From Takakia lepidozioides (Eukaryota; Streptophyta; Takakiopsida; Takakiales; Takakiaceae), in the NCBI GenBank assembly GCA_030704615.1, contig CM060731.1, positions 14,384,001 to 14,448,000 of the forward strand: DNA of 64,000 bases, given 5' to 3'. Position 1 is the stretch's first letter. Each line of letters begins with the position of its first letter. The translations under genes and the position numbers were made by a program. Shown piece by piece: positions 47,776-58,834 of the stretch. Below the pieces are notes generated by a model. It was not told the DNA's origin and made no database searches. It worked only from the letters and a program-made list of their open reading frames with translations.

Positions 47776-49136
47776 TTATGTGCGATATGTATTTGTGTCT
47801 TGTATTGTGACTCTGAATTCTTGTAGATAATCTCCCAGCTGATTCAGGGGTATGCAACCTTTGACATACAGCTTCTCTCCTCCAATAGGGACTTCCACTT
47901 GGACTGGTTGGAATTTCTGAAAGGAGCAGGAGCTTCAATGGTCATGTAGAATGCACAATCCCAGGTAAGAAAAATATCTCCCTGGTTACAATATACTAAG
48001 CAAACAAGCAGAGTGCAAGGTGCGCACTGCACGTCCCATCAAATCCACTCATCCTGCAGAGTGGTAGGAACCACATCAACCAGTCATGTGAATCTGAACC
48101 AGGACCGGAAAGGGCCACTCACTTTCTTCCATGGTGGAATCATCTTTGCTATTCCGAACGACGACTCCCTCTCCCAGACCAACATGGGAGTTAGACCAGG
48201 CAACCCCTACGGACTGCATACACAAATCCAAACATCAAATTTGTCAGCAGATTGGGTGTTTCTCTCCTGCCTTCCTCTCTTCCCCCCTCCCAATTTTCCT
48301 CCCCCCGACCTCCATCCCTCAAAGAGTGCAGAGTGGAGAGTTGCCAGACAGCATTACTTCGACAGTCCCAAGTCGATCTCACAGAAAGCCCAAAGATTCT
48401 CTGCAGGATTGAAAACCGGGTAATGGAGCGTCAAAGTGGGGTTATGCACTTGGAAAGAGTAGCTTGGCCACTTCAATTCACCTTAAGAGGGGATGAACCC
48501 TAGACAAGTGCGTGCACACACTCTCGTCTCAATGTAAGGCATCTATCTAGATAAAGCACATGGCCAAGATGGGAGTGACATTATACAAAAATCACATACT
48601 AAATTCTAAACATATTGAATTGAACATGTGCGCACACTAACCTACAGTGAGAGCTTTATGCACTTGCTTTGGTGAGTGAGGTGTGCGCTGTTGCACCGTC
48701 CGAGGCTGACAGTTGGCTGATGAAGCCAAGAGATCGGGGTCTTGATCGGATGGCCGTATATTCCATTTTGATCTTCTTCCTTCCAAACAGTAGAATGTCG
48801 TCTCTTTCTGCTTTTACTTCGAGTCCAGCTCGAGGGGAGGTTCCCCCGGAGTTTCCTCATTTCCAAAACCATGAAGCCCACAGAGATGTTTAGTGGTCGG
48901 CGACAGACGGTGCACGAGTTCAGTTGACATGAGCATGGCCGGCGGGTGGCAGAAGGCCAGGCGCCGCCCTCCTCGGGGTTCTTAAATGTCAGGATACTAA
49001 ATCTAGATCTTGGTGGAGGCAGAGAGGGCTGAGAGAGAGAGAGAAGACCGTGCCGTATCAATTGCTCAAGTATCTTGAACCTTGGTGAGAGTTCATCAGC
49101 CCGTGCTGATGATTTAGACTTCGATCGAGGTGTCAT
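47776..49136 (-). CDS. Unrecognised small multi-exon gene (candidate)
   Basis: Minus-strand pieces read as protein. 49136-49049 starts MTPRSKSKSSARADELSPRF and ends in phase 1 at a donor. 48855-48656 picks up in the matching phase (NSGGTSPRAGLEVKAERDD, then ILLFGRKKIKMEY). A third exon from about 48213 reads VAWSNSHVGLGEGVVVR. 47916-47776 (TAA) follows an acceptor and reads VEVPIGGEKLYVKGCIPLNQ to a stop. The first two join cleanly. The junctions into the third and fourth could not be fixed in phase. I do not recognise the family. Lys/Arg-rich at the N-terminus, no membrane segment seen. Confidence 0.4.
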
Positions 49137-51127
49137 CTTTCCGCAGGATAAGCGAGAGATCAAGCAAACTCATGCGTCGTGGATCAGTAGCAGGTTGAAG
49201 CGGTACCAGTGGCTATCAGGTACTACAAGGTACTGAGCATCCAACTTTACCCTCTACAGCTAATATATCTCTAGTCTACGTGTCCGTCTCTCTCTGCAAG
49301 TCTGTTAATGTAATGTCAAGATTCTTCAAATTATTTGGGTGACAGCGATTGAAGTGTCACGAAGAAAATCAAGTTCAGGGGTAGATGGATCATCTCACCT
49401 GCAGTGCAGATCAGGTCACTGGCTCAAACTCATATTGCCAGGGCGTAGATCTCATCAGGATGTACAATTTCGCAAGTGATGGACCAGGCTGCACTAGAAC
49501 TCGTAGATATTGTTCATGAATAATTGCTTGAGAAATTGGTCTAAAGTCTCGCTTGAATTGAAATTAAATCAATCAATACCTTCTTTACACGATGGCGTTT
49601 AGCTGTAGATCTGGGCAAACGCTTTGCATGGCGCAGATTGTATTTGAGTGAATATGTGTACGTCTTTGCATCTATCAATTTGGCCACCGGAATGGACGGA
49701 TAAATGATGTTCAACTCTCGAGGAAAGTATAACCTAGGGTCAATTGCACGACAGTCTCTCGTTGCGAAAGCTGATTTGTTCAAAGCTGCTGCTTTGTTTA
49801 GGATTATATGAATTCAACTTCAAGGTTCGGCCGGCCTGTATTCCAAGCGCTGGCTTTGTGAGATGGCTTCCGCGTTGCAAAGAGGCCGATTCATAGTGCT
49901 GAGATATAAGTGTTCCATGATCCCAATTTGGAACCTGTTACATGTACGAATTTTCGGAGGCTCTCTTTGCAAAGTAGACCTATCTCTCTCTCTCTCTCTC
50001 TCTCTCCATCATCGTGGATAGAAATGTCAAGACGCTCTCGTAAATACCTCTTGTCCTCTCTTGTGGCACGTAAATCCCGAAAGTTTGTAATTTCCTTCGG
50101 GCTCTTAAGTTGGGCATACTCACCATGTGGATATCCGTGGGGGATATGTTGTAAGGAATTTCTAATTTCGTCGTGTACTACTATGTATAGATTTATGCCC
50201 AGGGAGTTTGCAGCTTCGGCCGTCTTTAGCGACCTCCGTTTTCTCAAAACGTTCATCAGCGTAATCTTGATCTATAGTCAAATGCGCGAGCTGATTACAC
50301 TCGTGAGCCGAGGAACATTCAAATATCAAGTTGGTGCAACCGGTGATGGTCTACTTAGCGGATGAATTAAACACACTCTAGACAGGGGAAAATTTCGATT
50401 TGCCCCATAAATTTCGACTTTCTTCCGAGTTGCTTGAACAGTTCTCAAAGGACACACCATTTAGGAGATCCTGTCAAAGCTGTACGTTTGAGCTTTATCC
50501 AGAGTTCTCGGTGAGTTGTGCGTCTCTCTCGGACTGCTACATCAATCTCTGAAATCAGAACCCAGAAATCGGACCCAACTCTTGTGTTCTCGAGAACTCA
50601 AGTGCTTGCGCAACCATCAACCAGTCAGCACATCAAACTTGGGGGCTGCACTGACCAATCTTATACCAACCACATGGGTGCACCCGAAAGGGTATTATTA
50701 ATTATCTCCAAAATTTATGTACCAAAAAATAAAATCGACGCAAGGCCCGAGGCCCCTCTAGCACCTTGTCTGAACGAGGGTGGCTAGTTGCATGCGGCCC
50801 CACCTGCACTCCATGCGCCGCCAGACTTGGTAGTCTGGGTGGCCAAGGGTCTAGAGGGAGCGAATGTTCTACAATGGAGGTAGGATCAGGTAGTGTAGCT
50901 CCCGCTTCACGTTACTGAGCGTTACCAGAGGAAGTAGAAATAAGGTATGAGAGGCGTGAGGGTGGCAACAAGGACCGGCAGTAGGAGGGAGGTGGCCATA
51001 GGGAGGCTCACTATGGGGTCTTGGCGGTAGAGGATGGCTGGGGCTGGTGGCAACTAGGACCAGCAAGAGGAGGAAGGCTTTAGAGAGACTCAAGGTACAA
51101 TTTGTGCAGTACCAAGCTTTTCAGCTA
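49137..51127. other. Stretch without a supported gene
   Basis: Contains a (CT)n run at about 49983-50007 and a pair of related blocks ('acaaggaccggcagtaggagg' type) at about 50965 and 51050. Open frames on both strands have no recognisable content. Confidence 0.35.
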
Positions 51128-51564
51128 CATAGAATGTACTCATAAGACGTTGTTTGCCATAGCCTTGTGGCCATTGACCCCGCGCCCAGTTTGAACGGAA
51201 CATAAAGGGACAGAACCTACCTCTGTCAGGGGCTGACGTTGGTAGTAAGACTTACCTTCATATATAGAATTAATCCGGGTTTTCCAGATATCCTCTAGAA
51301 ATCCCTTCACACAAGCATCAATCTGCTGTGTGTGATTTGCCAAAAACTAGGCCTCAGAAGGGCCTGGGATTTTGGCTCAGCCTCGAGACTTTCAAAGTCG
51401 GTAAACAAAGGTACAGGCACAATTCCCTTGATAGATTTGAGGAGAGCATCTCTTTGGTGAGTGAACCCCGGACAGTGAATCAGAAAATGAATATTGTCTT
51501 CAGGTTGCCCACACAACGGGTATTTGCACTCTCCCTTTCCTCTCTGCTTCTGTTTGCTGTACAA
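51128..51564 (-). pseudogene. LINE reverse transcriptase C-terminal fragment
   Basis: The minus strand encodes CKYPLCGQPEDNIHFLIHCP, a Cys/His arrangement typical of the region after the RT domain in non-LTR retrotransposons, followed by the tail that is also found at 1818-2075. The N-terminal RT part is absent. The 51140-51343 and 51307-51564 parts lie in different frames, so it is decayed. Confidence 0.75.
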
Positions 51565-51569
51565 AGGTA

Positions 51570-52627
51570 GGCTTCCTGCCCTGAGTCTAAATTTCAGTCT
51601 AGTGCCGAGAGTGGGTACAGCTTTCAGCTACATAGAGCTCCTGCTTTGCATTACCCAAGCACCAATTCGACAAGTCCAAATGTTACTTACAGTATCCATC
51701 ACCTATTTGAAATCAATGGTTTAGTCAGAAGGTAAAGTGCTACCCTCAGAAGCAGTCACACAAGGTGCTAATCTGGCCGTTGTATTCCTGCAGACACAGA
51801 GAGAAAAATTAATACATGTAGAACAAGCCCGACTGCAATATGTTGGTCAATGGAGAAAATATGGTCAAAGGACCTTACACCGTGTCAAGGCTCCCTTTGG
51901 TGTGTTGTGCTGAGTCATTCCCCTTATTAGTCTCACTTCCCCTTATGTTTTGCCATTGGAAGAGAGCCCATTACGGTTTGAGGCTTGTTCTTTATGTCCC
52001 TGGTTTTATGTCCTTGGTGAGAGTGGTTGTTGGGCACGACCCTGGTGAGGAGGGTGGAGGGTAGTGTTATATCTACCAGGGATTTTATGCGGAATGACGA
52101 AATATATGCTGATATTATGTTGCAGATGTGTATGTGACTATGATTTTTCTGCCCAAATTACATCTGCAATGGAGTTCCTTATATGCCAGCACGACGCCAT
52201 ATGAGTCTACACCGATTTTATTAAGGATTCAAGGTGAATACGTGGACCCTTTTTTTATATATATACATGAAAGGGTACTTAAAAAAATCTGCTTATATAC
52301 TTATTTTTTAGGGGTTAACACTTAATACATATAAAAGGGTATTAATATTTTTTAATTTTTTTAATTGAAAGAAAGGGGAAAACTGCCCCATGATTGCATT
52401 GCAGAAGGTGGAGAAAATCCATGAAGGCTTACATAAGGGGACATCCCGGTGACCACAGCACACTAGCTAAAGTAAAAGAGATGGAGAGAAGGGGTTGGGG
52501 GTTTTGGAGGTAGGGAGGGTTGAGAGTTGAGAGGGAGCGAGTGAGCCAAGGGGAGGAGAGAGATGGCAAGCTACTAGCCTGAGGACTTTAATCATACTAT
52601 TTTTTACTTTTTTAAATTTAATAATAC
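51570..52627. other. Stretch without a supported gene
   Basis: AT-rich to the right, with T/A runs near 52250-52370 and a G/A-rich block at 52480-52570. No exon could be supported. Confidence 0.3.
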
Positions 52628-53442
52628 TATTAACCCTCAAGTTCCCAAGCCCTTTTTTGACATTTTACCAATTTTGGGTACCCAGCTGCAGTAAATTGCC
52701 CCTAGAAACCTACCAAAAATCATCTAGAGATTCCAGCCTTATAGCAATGGGCCCAGCTCATTTATGCATGACATACCAAAAATGAGCCAAGTCCACTGTG
52801 GAAATTGTGAGATTATAGCGTTGGCCCGGACCTCAAATATCAGGTCCCAAAAAAGAAGTGAGAAAGAAATTGGTTTGACCAAATCAAAACCTAGCTTTAT
52901 CCAATTTTGCTTGCCCCAAGACCCACCATTTCCAAATCAATAGTGGAGTGGCTATGACCCCACTAAATCGCAGGTCCAACTGATTTTTTCACCTATGGTT
53001 GCTTTGCATGCAATTACATGGGGGTTGAAATCTCAAAATTGACAAGAGAAAATGTGCCTCCAAATGAAGTACTTTTATTTCTACAAATTTTTAAAAGCCA
53101 ATGGTGGATGTGTGTATGTAATGCTCACATACTCCAAAATTGCTAATTTTCTGCCAAAAATGGCCTTTGGAGTGCAATCTGTTTTGGGCTTGTTTACCTG
53201 CCACATCAGCGGTCAACAAGCCCTTGTCAGGCCCCAAAACGTAAATGAGAGATCTAAGATATATTTTTTAGGTCGTAGCTTTAGTTTTTTTTTTAATTTT
53301 TTTTTTTGCATCATAGTCAAGACAAATCCCTTGTCATTAAAGCTTCAGGTGGGCCCCATCAGATTAGATCTGCAAAAATTAGGTCGAACTGCAAATTCAA
53401 AAGTGACCCCATTCAGGTCGCTTGGGAACTTAAGGGTTAATA
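52628..53442. mobile_element. ~0.8 kb terminal-inverted-repeat element
   Basis: The 23 bases at 52628-52650 (tattaaccctcaagttccca...) match the reverse complement of 53420-53442 with one mismatch. A TA at each edge fits a TA target duplication, as in Tc1/mariner or Stowaway-like elements, although the repeat may simply include it. No transposase is encoded, so it would be non-autonomous. Confidence 0.75.
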
Positions 53443-53827
53443 TAATTACTTTAGGGGTTTTTATATATGATAACATTGAGAAAATTTATATACATGTATA
53501 TTTTTAATTGGATGATGAACGCTATACCAGTATGTTAATTTTATGAAGACTGCTGCTGTGGGGGACATCAAAAAGGGCAGTTGAAAAAACTTCAAGGCTG
53601 TAACTTAACTTAATCTTGAGAGTTGGTAGAGTGGATGATATAATAAGTTGGCCCATTCAAACCAGCACGTTGTTCACACTCTACAACCGCGTGGGACCCA
53701 AACAACTCTCATCTCTCAACGGTCCACGCAAGACCTAACCTCTTACCTACCAAAGAGCTAAGTTACTGCACACTGGGCCCATACATTTTCTGTCTCACAC
53801 ATCACAATTATCCCATATGGTTTGTAC

Positions 53828-54524
53828 CAGTGTTGGCCGGGATGTTTTGAGCCCTCTCCTGGTCCGGGTTATGGCGTACTCTTTGAAAAAAATGGATGGC
53901 CGGGGCAGGGTATACCAATAGGTTTGAAAAACATCTGGGTTACAGGTTCTCAATAAACACATGGATTTTCTTGTGTCCGGTTCTCAATCTACCTGTTATG
54001 CCATCTTAAAAAATGTCGGTTCCATGGTACCGGTTATGGGATTCATCCACTTTTATTTATTTATTACTTTTTCTGGCATTTTTGTGTATGTGTGTAAAAC
54101 TATACACAAAAGGGCTATGGCATGGTGATAAGCCACTAGAGTATTAGTTGTGGGTCTTGGGTTCAAAGTTCAAAGGTTCAACCCTGTCATCTATCTCTCT
54201 GCCCCTCTAATACACTAAGCTTACAACTTACAACTATTGTCTTAGCCAAATGCCAAATTCCCAACCAATTAATTTCCTACTTGGACATTCTCATTAATGT
54301 TGTGCACCTAATCTCCCCAATATTGTAATTTCATAACTACCATCACTAACCCTTACACTTGTATTATCTAAATGCTCTCGGTATAACACCCTTATAATCA
54401 CTCTAGCCGGTTAGGAAGCTCGATTTTTTTTCCGGTTCCCTTCCATAGCCAGTACTTGCGGGGGCTGCACTATGCAAATAACAGCCGGATATGCATGTCA
54501 AGATGCCATACCCGGCCAACACTA
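53828..54524. mobile_element. 697-base non-autonomous hAT element with 8-base target duplication
   Basis: It starts CAGTGTTGGCCGGG and ends CCCGGCCAACACTA, near-perfect inverted ends with a mismatch only at the last base. GTTTGTAC flanks it at 53820-53827 and 54525-54532. Subterminal CCGGTT/GGTTCTC motifs resemble those of the 5.6 kb hAT element, so the two may be related. It encodes no transposase. Confidence 0.92.
54114..54192 (+). repeat. tRNA-like SINE head inside the hAT element (tentative)
   Basis: 'tggcatggtgataagc' resembles a polymerase III A box, and about 45 bases on 'ggttcaaccctg' resembles a B box. The spacing is like that of tRNA-derived SINEs. The tail and target duplication were not identified. 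Confidence 0.4.
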
Positions 54525-54532
54525 GTTTGTAC

Positions 54533-55678
54533 ATATGCGTGTAGGGAATAGCAAAAAGGCCGTGTTATGGGATGCCATAAAAATGAGAGTTTTGGGCTGG
54601 CCTGGGGCGCTGCCCGGGGTCTAGACCATGGACCAAGCCAGGTCTGGGCCTGGGACTGGACGTCCTGCACCCAGTCCATTAAGGGAACTCATTGGGAACA
54701 AATTTTGGCTGTTGCCCGTCCTTTCCTGCTGTCCCGGGGGTTGCAGTGGCCCGGGCTTAGAAAGCCCGGGAAAGATTCGCTAGCCCTGGGTAAATATTCC
54801 TTGGACCCAAAGAAAGATACTTTACCCTGGGATATGAAGACACCCGAGAAATATTACAGACGAATATCCTTGACCCCTTTAACCCTGGGTTTACATAAGG
54901 CAGTTTTCATCCGTCGACCATGTATTCTACATCGCGTATTTTCTAGGTGTCTCGCGTACGAGAGCACTGCCTCTCTCGCCAAACAACAAAGGTGTCGTTT
55001 TTACGGAGCATCCGTTTTCCTTCCTGTTTGTTGGATCTTGTAAAATGTCTCTTACGAAACGAGGAGTATTTGGGTAACATAACAGCTGCTACGAGTTACA
55101 TTGTATTGAATTCCTCGACAAAACTGAAAGAGAACTCATTTCACCTCTCATCAGATACCAACAACTGAAGGTGTTATAAGCAGAATCTTTCTTAGAGAAT
55201 TTTCAGGGTGATTGTAGGACAGGTGGATATGACGAAGCTAATTCGAGGAAACAAGGGCTACTGACCATCACTGTAGATCCTCTATTCATGATGTTGTGAG
55301 TTTGGAAGGTGTACATATTGCACAGCGACGTGTAGTATAGTGGTGATTAGACAGAAACTTCAGAGACTGTGGCTAGATGGGGGATGTCTTACCAAAATCG
55401 GACGAGCTGAACAAAGGGAAGAATGTTTTCTCTTCATAATCACATTTTGGATGTGCTATAGAGAGTTTTTGCATGGCAAAGGTGCAGCTATTCGATGTTG
55501 TGCTGATGGAATAGTTGCAGAAAGTGGTGGCCCTAAAACCCACTGTGAGACGGGGCAAGACCATGGCACTGCAATTCAGTGATTTCTTGAACACTGGGGT
55601 GCTAACAAGTTGTATGTTGTACGCACTCATCTCTATATATAATGCCCTTCTCTCTCTCTCCATTTTCTCTATATGCAG
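54533..55678. other. Stretch without a supported gene
   Basis: An open frame at 54567-55043 has unusual CCCGGG-rich composition and no recognisable domain. Exons belonging to the terminal exon at 55679 may lie here, but none was identified. Confidence 0.3.
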
Positions 55679-55780
55679 ATAGTCTTTCATGGAGAGAAGT
55701 GTCGACCAATTGATGAAGTAAATTGGGATCTTAAACTCTATTCCAAAATCTCTGATCGTTGGGTGGTCCTCAGGCAATAA
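55679..55780 (+). CDS. Isolated probable terminal exon, family unrecognised
   Basis: A C/T-rich tract and 'atgcag' acceptor precede 33 codons that read like a real C-terminus (FHGEKCRPIDEVNWDLKLYS, then ISDRWVVLRQ) and end TAA. No upstream partner exon was recognised. It may be the end of a gene broken up by repeats, or a captured fragment. Confidence 0.4.
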   Translation: MVFHGEKCRPIDEVNWDLKLYSKISDRWVVLRQ

Positions 55781-56099
55781 GTATAAGTTTCAATCGGTGC
55801 AGTAATCATGACTGAGCCTACAAGCCATTAATTAATTTCAAACTGCAGCATAATGTTCAAGTTAAAAGATGGAGAAAGAATCCAGGGTAGAAAGTGCTAC
55901 TCTGACCATAAGATGTTGGCATGTGAGATCGAGTGAGTGAATTGAAACCCGGAAAGTCTGGAGTTTCTCTACGAAAGACTTGCTACTCAGACTAAGTTAC
56001 AGAAAAGCTGCTGGACACTGCTAGAGACAGACTGTTAGTGGAAGGAAGCCAAGAATAAGAGAAAATGTCCTGCCTCTGGACTAGTTAGATCCCTTTTGT

Positions 56100-56375
56100 A
56101 CCTCTATAAATAATTAGATAGCCAAGCTTTTGTTATGAATCATCATGGACATACTGGTTAGCTTGTACTTAGTTTGTACCCTTGTGGAGGTTCAACCCCC
56201 GCTGGCCGCAACCCTGTAATTCATTTTGATTGTGTTCTTTTTAATTTTCAGATCCTGGTGGCAGCTCTATAAATAATTCAATAGTCCAAAGTTTTCAAGA
56301 GATTGTTGTGGACTTATTGGTTACAAACATAGATTCCAACCCCGTGGTTAGGGGTTCAAATCCTCTTCCCGTAGT
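56100..56375 (+). repeat. Two tandem copies of a ~165-base tRNA-like repeat
   Basis: 'ctctataaataatt.aatagcca' followed by 'tggac.tactggtta' and a B-box-like 'ggttcaa' occurs at 56102-56210 and again at 56268-56370, diverged. The 'gggttcaaatcc' of the second copy is a good polymerase III B-box match, suggesting SINE origin. Confidence 0.5.
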
Positions 56376-56763
56376 TCTTCTAGTAGTTAGTTTTGCTTTT
56401 CTAAGAATGTTACTTGGTTGAATATAAACTCACCTAAATTAATTGGGATTAATAAAAACTAAGTAAATAAATATTTCTATCTTTTAAACTTAAATATATA
56501 TAAATATAAATATTCACAAAAAATAAACATTAAAATTGGTGAGCTGAAATTAAATTTTGTTGGTTGCCTAATAAATAATATTTACACTAAAATATCTCTC
56601 TTTATCGTGCGAAGGGTTTGCTTGTGGAGAATCCCGAGTGATTAATTGGATGCACCAAAACTACATAGAATAGACAGGGATATGAGTCACAAGTGTTGGA
56701 TCTCAAACATGAAGAAACATGAAGAAAGTTATTATGTGAGGCCATATATTTCCATAGATGCTC

Positions 56764-57234
56764 TCATACATGTGCTACATCGACCAAAACTTGCAAAGCC
56801 TCTCTACTAACATCAGAGTCATCTATCAACTCAAGTTCATCGATGTACACATGTCGTGTCATCGCCTCGTAACAATACCGTGAAAGGTACAAATGGAATG
56901 AGAAGCAGGCCACCGAATGCGGCAGCCTTCCTACCTGGGTTGCATAGGCCCAATCTCTCAAGAGGGTGAGATCACGAGTTAATTCTGCCCCAGTAGTTGG
57001 TAAATCATCCAGCACAGGCGTGCTTCGCCATTGTTGATCACCACCTCGTGGACCTAGGTCATGTGTGCCAATGGCATCAGGTTGCTCAAGGCCTGCATAA
57101 GGATCCTCGAGGAGATGGTTTGTCCACCTACACAACCAAAAAACACCATCAACATCCATCATGTGTTCTACCACACATGCTTCATCTTCAGCTTTTGTAG
57201 AGTGAAAACAAGGGGCTCTGCATATCATTCCCAC
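56764..57234 (-). CDS. Hypothetical 156-codon frame
   Basis: A single open frame with normal amino-acid composition (TTGAELTRDLTLLRDWAYAT, ending VSREALQVLVDVAHV). No family recognised. It lies downstream, on the same strand, of the integrase pseudogene at 58835-61155 and may be a second gene of that mobile element or the tail of its product. No TATA box, splice or homology support. Confidence 0.35.
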   Translation of the reverse strand: MGMICRAPCFHSTKAEDEACVVEHMMDVDGVFWLCRWTNHLLEDPYAGLEQPDAIGTHDLGPRGGDQQWRSTPVLDDLPTTGAELTRDLTLLRDWAYATQVGRLPHSVACFSFHLYLSRYCYEAMTRHVYIDELELIDDSDVSREALQVLVDVAHV

Positions 57235-57239
57235 TAATT

Positions 57240-58245
57240 AGTTACTTGATCAGAGATACACACTAACCCTACCCATGTCGCAGCGGAAGGGAAGATGCAG
57301 ATAGGGTTTCTGTTTACACGTCTTTGGCCGGCCTTCACATGTGATCGCACATCGTTGCGATGTATCTACCCAGCATTCCAAACAATCACAGGATATCTTG
57401 CCAGCCCATGAGCTGTATTACTTACTGGTACCGGGGTTCAAAACTGAACTGGTGATGCAGCCCTTGTCTTCATCACAACCCTTAATCAAACTTTCCCATA
57501 CACGTCACTGAAATCAGGTGTCTACAAAGCATCAGCCTCAAAATACTCTCATCACTGTGTTCCGTCGTTAGGATACAAAGGGCAAGTATCCATTTATAGA
57601 CAACAAAAACCGCAGGACTGTGGCTTAGGAGTAAGACATGGTCGAGAGACACAAGAAGATGTCTTCGCTGCACTACACTCACTACAGTGGACTTCATTGC
57701 TCATGAAGATTGAGAGACCCCCTACATCACATTCACAGACAGATCCACTCCTTGAAGAGCACACACAAGTGAAAGGTAAACAATGGAATCACAAATAGTC
57801 ACCTGCAATCAACCCTGGCAGGTTGTGGACTCCATTGGCCTGCAGAGGGAATCCATCTTTTTGGGTTTGGGGCAGACAATGAGGTCCACTTCTAGAAAGA
57901 GCATGCAAGTGGGCAGGTGTTTATTGGCGCACTGCCATTGTCTGCCAGCCATGAACCCAGAACGTCGTTTACTTGAAATTCAGACAGGAGGCAGGTGTGC
58001 TACGTGCTGCATTTGAAATGGAGTGATGTCCTTGCACAACTTCAAAACTTGACGTGTGCAATAATAGACAGAAAATAACAAACCGGGACAGCCCATGTGT
58101 ACACACTACAGACATAACAAAGGGCTGGTTGAAGGAGAGCAGAGATAAAGACGAAATGTAGAAGCCATAAATTTTATTTCCAGCTAATATATACTCAGTA
58201 CCAGCCCTCTACTACAAGAGAGGGCATACCATAATATCACACCCA

Positions 58246-58284
<39 letters not shown>

Positions 58285-58830
58285 GAGAATCGGAGAAAAA
58301 ATGTAGAAAGAATTGAGTATAAATCAGTGACACTAGCTCGAACTAATGATTGGCTCTGATTCTACAATATACTGCATTTACTATGCTGCTAATCCCGCAT
58401 GTTGGTGTCCCTCTCTACTATGAAAGAGGATCAAAAAGCTAGTAGTCGGGCGTACCGTGGCAGGCACCAACACTCGCGTGATCACAGAGAAATTACAAAA
58501 CTTCGGTGGCACTATACCAAGAGAGGCCCCTGGATAGGCTTCTGAAAGATTAACTAATTTACCTCATGTCCCGGCCACTTAGGGAGCATCTCTACACCTT
58601 TCCAATGAGTCATCTCTCATAGTTTCAGATCCCCCAATATCATTGCTCTACCTTCCACTAATCACCAACAATCTAGCAGTCAATCGCCATCTTTCCCCTT
58701 TATCGCAACCTGAAAGACTGCCCACCTCACTCTGCCATATTCAGTGGCTTCCCAGCCCAAAATAATGGACAAGAATTCACCCTACACTTTGTCTAATGTT
58801 CTAATGTGAAAATTTGATCTAGGGATGGGC
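57240..58830. other. Stretch without a supported gene; (CT)n at 58249-58281
   Basis: Contains a (TC)n microsatellite of about 33 bases at 58249-58281 and no supported exon. Confidence 0.4.
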
Positions 58831-58834
58831 TTGT

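Noticed and set aside
50869-51093. Minus-strand frame starting with a signal-peptide-like Leu-rich stretch
   Set aside because: Pro/His-rich low-complexity sequence made by a G/A-rich imperfect repeat on the other strand; no splice or homology support.
54567-55043. 158-codon plus-strand frame
   Set aside because: Composition driven by CCCGGG/CCCTGGG-type repeats, no domain recognised, starts directly after a transposon edge.
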